Shown in pieces: positions 1 to 12,348 of a stretch of 64,000 nt of DNA. The stretch is taken from positions 1,258,214 through 1,322,213 of the forward strand of contig KL197716.1 of NCBI GenBank assembly GCA_000697665.1, read 5' to 3'. The notes under the pieces are model-generated. The model saw only the letters and a program-made list of their open reading frames with translations. It did not search any database and was not told the DNA's origin. The stretch is from Jaapia argillacea MUCL 33604 (lineage: Eukaryota > Basidiomycota > Agaricomycetes > Jaapiales > Jaapiaceae). The stretch's first letter is position 1, and each line of letters starts with the position of its first letter. Position numbers and translations under genes: made by a program.

Positions 1-605
1 TGGTACAGTGGTGGACGCGAGTGACAGTGGATGTCGACCATTGTCCCCTGTCCACATATCGATCATAGACTTTCGGTCGTTCCCGAGACCGGACCTGTAT
101 CCGACCGTTCCTTTCTTGGGCTCATGGACCGGAACCTTCAACCTGACTGTCGCATATCCTCAGCCCACTCAGACCAGAACTTTGCTCAACATAGGTGTAC
201 CGGAGCTCCCATCTAGACCGGAACTTTGTTCCAACCCATCCGTCTATTTTCAGGGGTCCTGCCTCGACACACCCTGCACCCGGGGCGGCACCCCTTCGCT
301 TGAAAGGATGACTGGGCGCTCACAACACAGCATAAGAGCAATACAACAGCTGATAATAATATCGTGAGGACTGGCCAGAGATAGTGAGAGCATATTCAAA
401 ATGGAAGAAAGTCAAATGGACCATGTTTGGTCTGGCTTGTCTGTGCCACCAATAAAGGCCCCGATGCGAGAAGCACACAACAAGAGCTCCCATCCCCTTC
501 GCCGTCGCCTTGATTCCCCCGCCTTCTTCTCCTGTCCTTTTCGCCTCCTTGCTGTGAATTCAGCCCTGGAACTCTCCCTTTGACCGCTATTTAAGTAGAA
601 CTACA
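1..605. other. Upstream region of the Ras gene
   Basis: No reading frame here has a recognisable domain or splices onto the Ras gene. The last 200 bases are pyrimidine-rich, with an AT-rich CTATTTAAG stretch near 588-596, just before the Ras start. This fits a promoter and 5' leader. Nothing else is supported. Confidence 0.5.
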
Positions 606-1614
606 ATGTCTAGGGTGAGTTCCTCTCAACAGCGCAGTTCGCTACAATTGACGATTGACGATTCGACTGGCGACAGGCTCAGTTTTTAAGAGAATATAAA
701 CTTGTGGTTGTCGGCGGTGGTGGTGAGTCTTCTGACGACCAATACCTAGCTAAACGAGCTGACCGAATACGCTATTTCAAGGTGTCGGAAAGTCAGCCCT
801 GACTATCCAATTCATCCAAAGCCATTTCGTGGACGAGTACGACCCCACCATTGAGGGTGAGTTGAAGCGTATGTAAACCGACGTGGCCTTTTCCTCACGT
901 AAAGACTAGATTCATACAGAAAGCAATGCGTGATCGACGACGAAGTTGCACTTCTCGACGTTCTTGACACGGCTGGCCAAGAAGAGTATGGGTAAGTACC
1001 TTCTTCCATTTGGGCTCGCGCTTGGTATCAATCGCTGACCGCATCCTTCGCTAGTGCCATGAGGGAGCAGTATATGAGGACCGGTGAAGGTTTCCTCCTG
1101 GTGTACTCTATTACGTCCCGCAATTCCTTTGAGGAAATCACAACCTTCCATCAACAAATTCTTCGAGTCAAGGATAAAGACTCGTTCCCCGTTATCGTAG
1201 TAGCAAACAAATGCGATCTGGAATATGAGCGCCAGGTTGGCATGAATGGTGCGATTTCTCGTCTTTCGTCTGAAATTCATCTCGATCCTGAGCATTCGGT
1301 TTCCTTAGAGGGCCGTGACCTTGCAAAGCATTTCGGCTGCAAGTTCATCGAGACTTCCGCCAAACAACGAATCAACGTCGACGAGGCATTTAGCAACCTT
1401 GTTCGTGAAATCAGGAAATATAACAAGGTCAGTCCCTTCTATGCGCAGTATATCCAGGTTGCTGATCAGCACCTCCGGGTATTAGGAGCAGCAAATCGGA
1501 CGACCTGCGCTCCCGAGCTCTGGCAGCGCCGGTACCCCCGGCGTGTACGGCAACCAGAGCGACAACGCCGACGACGGGTCTGCAGGATGCTGTGGTGGCT
1601 GTGTCATCGTCTGA
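606..1614 (+). CDS. ras1: Ras-type small GTPase (Ras1)
   Basis: This is a membrane-anchored GTP switch, expected upstream of adenylate cyclase and MAP kinase signalling in growth and mating. The seven exons are 606-614, 677-722, 782-856, 910-991, 1055-1248, 1309-1427 and 1486-1614, giving 217 residues, a usual length. Visible motifs are the P-loop GGGGVGKS (about residues 16-23; a Gly at the position that is Ala in human Ras is usual in fungi), effector region [21 protein letters not shown], the guanine-specificity motif NKCD, and ETSAKQ. The C-terminus is GCCGGCVIV, a CAAX box (CVIV) with extra upstream cysteines suited to farnesylation plus palmitoylation. The intron at 1249-1308 is 60 bases with no in-frame stop, so a naive reading would wrongly keep it as coding. 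The Gln of DTAGQ is present, so the GTPase looks normal. Confidence 0.96.
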
Positions 1615-2268
1615 TCTCTTTTGTTTCTGCTCTCACCTTCCCCGCGTCTCATCTCGTCCCTTGCATCACCTTGTTTTCTTGTCTTTGTCGTCGTTCTTTG
1701 TGCTCTACCTTGTTTGTTCCGCGGAATTCATCTCTTTATCTCTTTGCCCCATGTGGTCCAACCATTCTTTTTTCCTTTGGATTTAAGATACCTTTACCGC
1801 TCTACTGTTGGTTTTTCTGGAAAATTTCGACTCACGCGGATTGGCGGTCCCCTCGTTTTATTACATCTGGAATGGAAGTGTTTAAAATTTGTACAGTTAA
1901 ATTGAATAGATTCGTGTTCCTACTCAAGTACTCAGGCCTGGGGGACGATGGATGGAGAACCAGCTGGGAGCGGGAACTGAATCGGACAAGGTCGAACGAC
2001 TCGGATTCAGAGGCTGATGCAATGAAGTAAGCTTATGTTGGTAGGCGGATACCATACTGAATTTTATGCACTGACGGGTGGAAACTTTCACGGAGCGTTC
2101 ATTCTGATCTCAGCTCGCAGATACAAACCGGCAACCTTGCACGTTGCCGAACGCAGCATGCTGCAGCACCGCTTTGTTGGACAATCATCTTCGGGTGTTC
2201 ATTTCATCTATCAAGATGGCGGCGCGTTCTTGCCTGTTCTCATCATCGATATCCTTGTCTGCTGATAT
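1615..2268. other. Intergenic region after the Ras gene
   Basis: This holds the Ras 3' untranslated region, which is T-rich after the stop, and the presumed promoter of the NACHT-CHAT gene. Open frames here are short and match nothing recognisable. Confidence 0.5.
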
Positions 2269-5200
2269 ATGCCTTCCTTTTCGTGGCTGAAGCGAGCCAG
2301 AGAGGAGCAACTCCTCGGTCGGCGTTCGACCAACTCGAGCAGCAAAGCGAAGGGCGCCGTGCTCAGAGCTACCAAGTTGTCGGTGCGACTGCTCAGGGAG
2401 AGTCTTGATGGAGTTCCTGTTCCCGGACTGAAGGGCGTCTTGGGGGGCTTATACGAAGTCATCGATACCATTGATGTGAGTCAATTCCGCTCGACGTACA
2501 TATTGTGCAAGGTTTTGACAAGAACTCGTTCAGAGGATCAAACAGAACGATGCGGACTTTAATGAACTGGCTGGTTACCTCGACGACCTCAGCGCCAGGT
2601 TGCAAAGTTACAAACAAGGAGATAACATTCCGCCAGAATTGGAGTCTTCTCTTAATAAGCTTGCACAGTAAGATAAATCTCCCTGATTTGAACGGATCAC
2701 GACCTTACCCTTTGGGGCGGGGTCTTGTTAGGGAACTGAAGCCATTCTCGGATACTATCGTCCAAAAAGTCTCATCGCGTACCCTCATGGGCCGCATTAT
2801 CGACAACTCCGATGATGCTCAAATCATCGTGGACATGATTCGCAAAATCAACGGCCTCCTCCAAAACTATCATGTTCGTCGCAGCTTCTCTTCATTTTTA
2901 ATCCACGTATCAAGTGGTACTTATATTACTTTAGACCGACGTCCTTTCGAACCTAGCCATCGGGCAACATAAACTGCACAACGATCTGGTCGAGACTTTG
3001 AATAATTGTATGTGTACCATGCCCACTCACTAATATTTCTCATTAACTGTGTTACTAAGCCCGACAATATATCCTCGACACCTTACCAATCTCAACTGGG
3101 GCATTGCACAACTCTGCTGAGCGGGAGTTCACTGCCCGATCTTGCCTTCCTAAAACTCGCTCTGCCATCATCCTCGACATCCTGCAGTGGGCGTCTGATC
3201 GAAATTCACCACCGGTACTATGGCTTAGCGGCCTATTTGGTACTGGCAAATCTACTATCGCCCAAAGCATCGCAGAGTTGTGCGAAGCTCGACAATTCCT
3301 TGGAGCTTCGTTCTTTTTTTCACGAGACAAGCACGAACGCCGTTCAACGGACTTGTTCTTCCCTACCCTCGCACGCCAATTGGCTTCACATATCGTGGAG
3401 CTCAACCCTTATCTGGCTGAGGCTTTGAAGAGGGATTCTAGTTTGTGTTCGAGGAATCTGGAGACACAATGCCTCAGATTAATCATCGAGCCTCTCAAGG
3501 CGCTATATGGCAAGACGAGTGGACCTTCGCTCCCGATCGTGGTTGTCATCGATGCACTTGACGAGTGCGAGAATGACGCGGCTGTCTCCCGGATTTTGGG
3601 CTTCGTCCTAAGCCATTCGATGGCTTTTATACCCCCATTCCTAAAATTCTTCATTACAAGCCGTCCAGAACCTCATATCGTTTCCGTACTCCAACATCCA
3701 GAGCATCGGGCAGGATTGAAGGCCATGCCGTTGGGAAGTGTTCCCGTCGATACCATTCACCAAGACATTCGAACATATCTAAATTGGGGATTCAAAGAGA
3801 TCCGTGATCGACGACGTGATATAAACCTCACAGCATGGCCACCAGGACAAGCAGTGGAGACGTTGGTTGGTCGGTCAGGTGGCCTTTTCATCTATGCTTC
3901 GACGATTCTCAAGTTTATTGGCGACGAAGACGAGAATCCCGGAACTCAGCTCAATCTTGCCCTACAGCTTGAGGGAACCACATATCCCGCCTTGTACGGG
4001 AAGTTGGATGACCTGTACCGTTGCGTTTTGTCATCCAGCACCCGAAAGGATCGGTTACAGTTGGTTCTCGGAACGATGGCGACCCTTTTTGATTCGCTAT
4101 CCACGGCCTGTCTAGAAGAAATAATGGACCTCGGAGAAGGCGACGTTGGCCTCACACTCCGTCGATTACATTCCGTGGTTCTTGTGCCACCGAACCCAAC
4201 CGATGTCGTTACTTTTTTCCATCCTTCGTTTCGAGAATATCTCACGAGCAAACATCGCTCGGGTGATAATTTCATCGACACGGCTGAACACCATGCTCGT
4301 TTGACCCTTTGCTGCATTCGCTTCATCACCAATACCTCGAGGGTATCTGGCACCCAAGACAACACTCTGCATTATGCCTGTCGCCACTGGGCCTCACACC
4401 TCTCTTGCATTCGTCAGGCCAAGGCTGGTGAGGTTTTGGCTCAAGTGAAGGAATTTGTCGTTTGTCACCTTGAGGGATGGGTAACACTTATGGGGAGTTT
4501 GGGTGACTTGAAACATGCTCTCGCTCCTCTTGAAAACGCCTGCCGATGGTTCCAGGTAGGCTATCGCTCATTTAATCTCGACCTTTCGATACGGAGTACT
4601 AATGGGCGGTCTAGGGGCTCGACGAACCACCAGCTGACGTTCTCGCCCGACTTTGTGCGTATCTCAACACGCTGGGCACGATGAATAGCCACCACTTCAG
4701 GAGGTACGGGACGACTGTAGCACTCGAGGGTGCGATCGCGGCCCATAATGCAGCGGTTTGTCACGCTGTCGACGGGGATGTTGATGTGGTTGTCTATCTC
4801 CATGATCTTGGTATCGCATTGCAGCAGCGATGCCAACTGCTGAAACAATTCCCGAGCTACAAGTCATCAGCCATCATTGATGATGTGGACACTGCCATCG
4901 CCGTTCACCGACAGGCCATGGAGCTTTCTCCCAAACTTGGGAGAGGTTCCGAAGTCGAGGATGCTGTTTTGCGATGCGGGCTTGCCATGGCATTGAGGAC
5001 AGACTTTTCTGTTTCTCGGGATGCTAAGAAGTTGGACGAAGCTATAGTCCTTCTGAACCGATGCGTTGAGCTTGTTCCCGACCTTCACCCAACTAAGTCA
5101 CCGTGTCTTAACATCCTCGGGACTTCGCTCAGGCTTCGGTCCAGCCTCCGTGATGACACGACTCTTCGGATTGCCGACTTGACGTCGAGCGTCGATGCTC

Positions 5201-7073
5201 ACCGAGCTGCGGTAGCGAACACAACAGTTCTTCATCTATGGAGAGCTGTCTACCTCTCAAATCTGGGGGACGCTTTGTTGGACCACTCGCAACTACTTCC
5301 TGATGTCGCACACGACGCGGCCATGGATTGTTTTTCTGAAGTCATCTCCTCTGCCACTGCATCCCCTTCGATCCGATTTGGAGCTGCTGCAAAACTCGCC
5401 CTTGGCTCGACGACGCTCATGGCTGGATCGCTGGATGTGCATAGGGCTGCGATGGATTACCTATCTCAAATTTCCTGGTCCGCGTTTGATCCGACCAGCC
5501 GAACTACGCTGATGCTGGAGGCTTGGAATTCCATCTCTCTCGCTGCGGAGTGTGCCATCAGCATGGATAAATCAGGACTGGCACTTCAGTGGTTAGAACA
5601 AGGCATGACAATCTTTTGGGGCGAAAAACTCCAAATGAAGGTATCGTGCGAGCAAGGTCTATTCCAAAAGTTGGAGGAAGTAGGCAGAGAGCTCGAGGCG
5701 CACCGCTTCGCGGAACCCATCCCCCTTTTACTAAGCACTCTTCCACCTGAGGAAGTGCACCTCGAGTTGATAGTCGAATGGGATCGGCTTGTGACTGAGA
5801 TAAGGGGGCTTCCTGGGCTATCGCAGTACCGCGCACCCAAAGTCTTTTCGCAATTGGTACCTGCATGCTCCAATGGCGCCGTCGTCGTCCTCCACGCTGG
5901 TCCCTCTTCCTGTCACGCACTGGTCCTGTCAAAATCCACTACTTTGTCGGATCCACCACTCCTAACTTTGAAACTTCCACTATCGGCTGCAGAATTACAG
6001 GATCTCGGCGTGGCGGTGGATGCTCTCAGCGGGTTCAACTACTTCTCTCCTGAGACCGTTCACAGAGCTCGAACGAAACAATCTGAAAAGGAAGATTATG
6101 GCCAAGATGCAAGACTAAAGCTGGTCCTCCATCGCATCTGGCTGTCCATCGTGTCCCCAATTCTCCAAGCGCTAGCTCTGAAGGTCTGTGGTATTTACCG
6201 CACTTCGACGTGGTTTTCTCATCTCTCCATAGCCCTCGGATCAACCACCCCGTCTCTGGTGGTGTCCTACCGGGCCATTTCTTCACCTTCCCTTACATGC
6301 GGCCACCTCGTATGATACTTCAGGACAGATCACATCCTCGATCCTTGATTATGTTATCCCTTCCTACACGCCCAACCTAGATATCCTTCTTCGTGAAATA
6401 CCCCCATCTCGTCCGTTCATGGTTATAGGGATCGGGATATCGGACCATGAGTCCCTGCCGTCGTATCCATTCGTATCAGATGAACTGGAAGGTCTCCAAG
6501 ACTATTTCCCCGATTCTTCTATCATCTTACTGAACCATGAGGCGACTCTCGACAACGCGATGATAGGAATGCGCCAGTGCTCGTCCATTCACATGACGAG
6601 TGCTGAATACATTTCCCCTACTGGAGACCTGCTCGATAATGGTTTCTTCCTGTATGACCAAGGGCAGTATTTGACGTTGCAACACCTGGTAGAAGGTATG
6701 TTGGTGAAAGACTTCGCTTATATTTCCACATGTGCCTCTGCCGCAAGTGAGTTGCACCTTTACTTTGTCCCTTGACCAATCTTAACTCATAAACATAGCC
6801 GATGCATGGATACCTCGTACTTTCAGACCCTACGCGTCCGCGAATTCTGCTTGTGCCTTACTTTTTCTAGGATTCCGTTCGGTTATTGCTGCTCGAGGTA
6901 TCATCGCTGACGAAGACGCAGAGTTGGTGGCAGATGCTTTCTATAGAGAATTGTCGAAAGATTCCCCCGTCGATGTGCGAAGGACGTCCCAGGTTTTGTC
7001 TACAGTGATCCGTAACCTACAGGAAGTGCTACCTGTGAAATGCTGGTCTTCGTTCGTTCATTTAGGGCAATGA
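2269..7073 (+). CDS. NACHT NTPase - TPR-like repeats - CHAT protease fusion protein
   Basis: This is a likely NLR-type receptor with its own protease effector. The eight exons are 2269-2475, 2534-2667, 2732-2873, 2935-3007, 3060-4555, 4615-6183, 6233-6746 and 6799-7073 (4410 coding bases, 1469 residues). Residues 1-185 form a helical N-terminal region. A NACHT/STAND NTPase follows, with Walker A GLFGTGKST (about 243-251) and Walker B IVVVIDALDEC (about 345). From about residue 690 there are degenerate TPR-like helical repeats. The C-terminal 350 residues are a CHAT domain (caspase/separase clan). The WWCPTGPF...LPLHAA block holds the catalytic His near 1229, and YISTCASAATD holds the catalytic Cys near 1373. 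The end, GFRSVIAARGIIADEDAELV, is also typical of CHAT. The join between NACHT and TPR parts lies across a 59-base GT-AG intron that restores frame, so I read one gene rather than two. Ligand and substrate are unknown. The gene converges on the homogentisate dioxygenase gene, 148 bases away. Confidence 0.88.
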
Positions 7074-7221
7074 CATTCGGGATGACTCATCATCTGTTAG
7101 AACGGGAACATTCGATCCTCCAACAATTATCGTAAAATAATAAACATGCTTGAGAGAACAACACGAAATGACTTTCGTGACAGAGGAGGATTACAGGAAA
7201 CAGCTTAGCAAACCGGAAACC

Positions 7222-9414
7222 TCATGTCTGACCGGAAGGTCCCAGGGGTGGCAGTCCAGCAGCCTTCAGATCCGAATTGACTTGATCAAGGTGGTTCAAA
7301 AATTGACCCTTCAAGTTATCCCACATCTTCGGCTCGTGCTCTACAATGCGCGTAAGAAATAGGTCGATGAGAGAAGCGTCAATACGCACCATGAAGTTTC
7401 CCAGTCCGCTTCATCGCATAGTCTGTTAGTGTGAACATCATGCTTGACTCAAACATGAAGGCTATTAGGGGCATCAGCCATGAATTCTACTCCATGTGGC
7501 GAGAAACACACCAATGGTTCCCTCATGAACTCTCATTGGCTTCAGCTCCGCCTCGGTAGCTCCCTTGAACTCGTCATACGACACTGTGATGTGGTTAAAC
7601 CTATAGCTCCAAGTCCGGTGACAATATTCACTCACCACCGTGTGGGCAGAAACCAGTCTCGTAGCTGGCGCCTCCGGGAGCGAACTCGTCGCTACGACCG
7701 CCATAATCGCCATAGATCAGACCCATGAACTCAGTTGCGACGTTTCGGTGGTAGTACTATTCCGAACTAAGTTAGATGTATAGACCTGAGTTATGTCGGA
7801 GAACAGACTGACTGGTGGGCGGAAGGTCCCCGTTGCGACGTCCCATCTTGGGCTGAAGATCAACAAATCAGCGAGGGGTGTTCCAATAGTCTTCGATTTA
7901 GCTGTGAGGACACAAAATATTGATGGATCGATATGGTCTTTGGAGATGCTGCCGACGTTCGTGAATTTCTCCATGGCATACTTGTAAGGAGCATAGCTAA
8001 AGTGATGGTCAGGCAAATGAACAAATGAAGATACAACAACATTCGCTTACTTTCCATGCCAAGCCACGACGTCAAACGGCGTATGTTCTTGTTTGCAGGA
8101 GAAATGTTTACCGCCGACTCTGTGATACAACGTGAATTGAAGTCAAGAGTGGGAGCAGACAGTCGTACTTGTAGATAGCTGAGAACGCAATGGGTCAGCA
8201 ATGGAGCGGCTTGAGAAAGGATGTAACTCACTTTCCCAAGGAGACTGATCGATGTCAAAATGAGCAACGGGGTACTCGAAGTCGCGGGCTTGCGCAAGTC
8301 CGCTGGCGCCAAGAGGGCCCAAGTCCGGCAGCTCATAATGAGAACCAAAGATCTCTTGTATGTCTATAATGGATATCAGAGAAAGCTGCAAAAAATTGGG
8401 CAACGCCACTCACAGCCCCGGGAAGGACCATCGGGAAGCGAGATCTATCGAAGAATGTAAGTTTGAATGCGGTATCCGAGTTAAAGAAATTACTTTGAAC
8501 TTCATGCCGCGTTGAATCACGACCAGCTCGCCGGGTCTCGCCATCAACCTGAGAGGAGGTCATGAACAACACTGAATGCAGAAGCGCACAACATGCCACC
8601 CACTTTCCGAATTCAGTTTGAATATCCAAACGACCCTGCTGTGGTAGAATCAAGAAGTCGCCGTCGTTGTTGCAGTAGGCTTTGTTTTCCATGGATTGAT
8701 TGGCAGTGTAAACGTGAATCGCAAGACCTTCTCTTAAACTTGGGTCACCGTTGCCAGCCAATGTCTTCAAACCGTCAATGAAGTCGACCTTGGATGAATC
8801 TGGTGGCAGGTCGAATGGGTACCAAGCGAGTTGTGTTGCGCTGACGTGGACGCGGGGGTTCGACAGATTGAAGTCCGCCTCCAACTGGCTCAGATTCAAG
8901 ATCAATATCCTGCGGAGCATATCGACGTTGATGACTTACATCTGGATTGTCGGGGAGTTGATGGAAACCTTGGTGAGCAACTGATGGGCGGATTTTGTAA
9001 AGCCATCTGGAAGAAACAAGGTGGACAAGTTACTACTCGAGCAAGAACGGGGGCAGTGTGGTTGAGCACACGCACGCGTTCTGGTTCTGGGCCCGAGGGG
9101 CAACAAATGATGTCGCTGTCATCTAAGCAAAATTGTGGTTAGATTGTTTCCTGCCGTTGATATCACTGAATGTATGCACCTGCTCCGCATAGAGATCGTA
9201 TTTGCACTTCTGTGGGCTGTTTTGACCAGATGGTAATACACCAGGACTACAGAACTAAGGTCAGGTATACCCGATGGGGAAAAGACGGGACATACATTGC
9301 CTCGGACGCAAACCGATTTCCGAACCCTACCTGATAACTGTACGGATCATTCTCTGGAGTTGTCGATACCACCGCGTAGCCACCCTGCGCAGTAGCGCCC
9401 ATCTTCGACGACAT
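7222..9414 (-). CDS. hmgA: Homogentisate 1,2-dioxygenase
   Basis: This enzyme opens the ring of homogentisate to maleylacetoacetate in tyrosine and phenylalanine breakdown, using Fe(II). It is encoded in many exons. Spliced landmarks run in order: YSYQVGFGNRFASEA, GQNSPQKCKYDLYAEQ, TATSFVAPRAQNQNAWLYKI, NLSNPRVHVSATQLAW, LREGLAIHVYTANQSMENK, QQGRLDIQTEFGK, VIQRGMKFK, EIFGSHYELPDLGPLGASG, DVVAWHGKYAPYKY, DHIDPSIFCVLTAKS, TFRPPYYHRNVATEFMGLIYG and MFTLTDYAMKRTGKLH. The HRNVATEF block carries the iron-binding His and Glu known from the human enzyme. The stop falls after GLPPLGPSGQT. The start was put at the Met of MSSKMGATAQ (9414); the Met at 9402 is an equally good choice. It looks complete and functional. 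Confidence 0.93.
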
Positions 9415-12348
9415 ATACCGTCTACCAACTGTCACCTATCAATGGGATGGCATTACGACGTCAATCGAACTACCACATAATAATCTCAGAGCCACGTACG
9501 GACGTTGCTCTCGTGACACCGTTCGAGAGTGTCTTTCGCGACACATTGGGGACGGCAGCGGTGAGGATACGGGTAGATTGCGCAGAACGCCTCAAAGCAA
9601 GTCCAGCTCGACGAGACAGCATTTTCGAAGGCCGAGGAGGTGAGGAGGATGGTGTCCTCCCTCATCACCGACCAGGGTCTTTATCCTCTGCTCCAGCATA
9701 AACCTTGATCCTAGATATTTATGCTGTTAATATGATGCGTTCGAGCGATCATCTCGAGGTACCTTGTTTGAGTTCAGCTCCCTCCATTCTAGTGCAGGCA
9801 GCTGACGGTCATTTGGGTCCCTGCCCCGCATTGGTGAGGAAGATATGTTTTTCCCACCCTGCAGCTGACTTCTTGCAAGGTTACGTAATCTTTAGTCGGT
9901 TAGAGTTGGCTTGAGTTCAGCGATGCCGCTGTTCGGCCTCTGCTTTCCTCTCCCAAAGGTTGCTAAAAATCGGATGCTTCATGCCCGGAGAAACGGGGAC
10001 TTTCCGACAAAGCAACTTCCCCTGCTTTTCTCGTTTCCCATCTCAGCGAATCTGGTTCTAATCACAGTCACGAAGTGCCCAAGACAGCTGCTTCACCCCC
10101 ACTGCCCCTCCCCATGCCGGTAGGTGGATAAATACTTTCTCCTGGTCTGATCCCTTTTCCGAGTGGTGAAGCTTACCGATAGTCGTGCGCCAATCTGTCC
10201 AGGATTGTATTCCCTCGGTCCCGATGTTGCAGATCGAGGCCGATACCCTGCTGCACGCACCCCCTTTAATCAGTTAACGCTCGACGACCGTCTCACTCAG
10301 GGTTTCGACCATGTTCATGGAGCTCTTCGCGATGAACGGACCCTGGTCGATGCAAATGCACGATCTAGAGGGTTCCATTTGACAGTTCTTCAATTCATGC
10401 ACCACACATTGGCACCCGCATTACAAGTGGGCGTGCCCTGAATGTTGCTTGTTTAGTATGGCTCCTCTCCTTCACAGGATCTTTCTTTACCCTTCATTTC
10501 TAAGCTGAGATGCTCAAGCCCATCCCCTCAAGCCTCACCTAACCGCCGATCTGTCATCATCGTCACAACCTCACAAATGGGTGCATATTTATCCCTCGTA
10601 TCCCTCTTGGCATCTCTCCGATACGCACCTTGCCACCTACATTGTTTCGGCTCAGGACTGGTAGGGTTGCGACTTGCGGGCGACCGCATCGACGGTGTTC
10701 TCATCCTGCCACTGTTCCTTCCGTCATCCCAAGACTTCGAACCTCTAACCTGTCGATCCTCTCTCAGAATAGAAATGCTTATTCTTTGTGCGTCGCTTCG
10801 AATTCATTAATCCCACCCCCATGCTGCTAGTTCTTCTCAGGGTGGCACTGTTGCCGTCACTTTCATCCTAAGAGGAAGGTGTTTAAGATGGGTGAGAGAC
10901 AACTTGATCCTGCCAAGCCCGCCCGTGCTATTCCCTACGACATCTTCGATGAGACCGAAATTTTGTTCTATGTTTGTCCAACTATTATTTCTGTCCCGTA
11001 CTAATTTACGTCGCCAAGCAAACCGGAGCGGCCAGCGAGATGCAGTTAGGAGACTGGTGCGGTTCCGTCGTCTTTTCTAATCACTTACGCGCATCGCGAA
11101 TGTAGCAACTGTCCTTGGCTACGGAAGAAGTGGGACTACTGTATTTCCCTCCTGATTGGCACGTCTCTTCAGTCTTGAGAACAAAGCTGCATATTCCTCC
11201 AAAGTCCTGAGCTCTAATGGACTGGGTTCGTCGCAAACACTGTCTCGGTACCGATATCACGAGAGAAGTCTCTGCTCCGTCGGCTCCTTTGATTTGAGGT
11301 CGCAGATCCGCGCCTCCAAAAATACTATTTAGTACCCCGCGAAAGAGAAATATGGTTCTAATTCTGACCTTTGTTATTCCTGGGCCGTGGGCGGATTTAC
11401 TCGCCTGAAATATCTCGATAGCCGCGCAACGTATGAGATGCTGATACAGTTGCCGCTTCATCGTTTGGACGAGGTCCAATCACGGCCTGCGACTCGTTCG
11501 GTGATCCTACCGGCTTCAGCGAAGGTATGTCTGATGCCCAAAAATACCCAACGGGAAGGTAGTCGTTCTACTTCTGTCCACATACTTTGACAGTACCGTG
11601 ATCCAAAAAGGTTTAAGCAGGTTCGAACTGGGAACGGTGACGGCCCTATAGCCGAGATCGGAACTGTGTCGATGCTGGCAACTTGATGTCATCGCATAGG
11701 CCAATGCTCTCGTACAGACTATGACAGGAAGATGGAGGCTTGACAGGCAGGAGCGTACTGATGTACAAACATGGCGTTCATACGCTCTGCGGGGATTAGT
11801 CTCATGATGTCACGGCGTAGCTTCGTGCCAGTGCTCCCAGGTGCAGGCAGATATGTGCCAAAATTGCCACTGGGACATGTCTGGTGATTTCAAAAGCGAG
11901 GTTTTTGAGGGAGGGAAATTTTAGGAAGGTAGGGACGATAAGTCTGACCTTTACACCAGTAAGATGGGTCACTGCAGGGGACGGCACACAAGCGGTGCCG
12001 TGTCCGGTTCCGTGCTCGTCGTTGGTGCTGGGTCCCGTTGAGGTTCCAACTCGAAGAACAAAGATGGCAGGCAGTCTCTCCATGATGTCTCAGGCTTGAC
12101 GGGCCAAGTAAAGGGCCCTCAGAGATGTCGGTGAGAGCTTTGACCACGGTAGTGGACTCGGATGTTGAAGTCGTTGAACGCTGTGGGCTCCGACTCGCGA
12201 CGCATAATAAATCATATCCATTTTTGGCAACCGTTGCTCTTGACGTCTACACTCAATCTACACTGACATCAACTCTCCAACTACTGCAACATACTGTATA
12301 TCAGGACAATCCAGCCCCAGCCATGCAACATCTTTCAAGTTTACTACC
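9415..12348. other. Gene-poor region of about 2.9 kb
   Basis: I could not support any complete gene here. A short frame near 10889-10980 (MGERQLDPAKPARAIPYDIF) and minus-strand pieces around 11081-11479, 11516-11704 and 11802-12147 have a coding-like look, including Cys pairs (ETACHLCSSSW). They do not join into a recognisable protein. They could be decayed genes or poorly conserved small genes. Confidence 0.4.
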
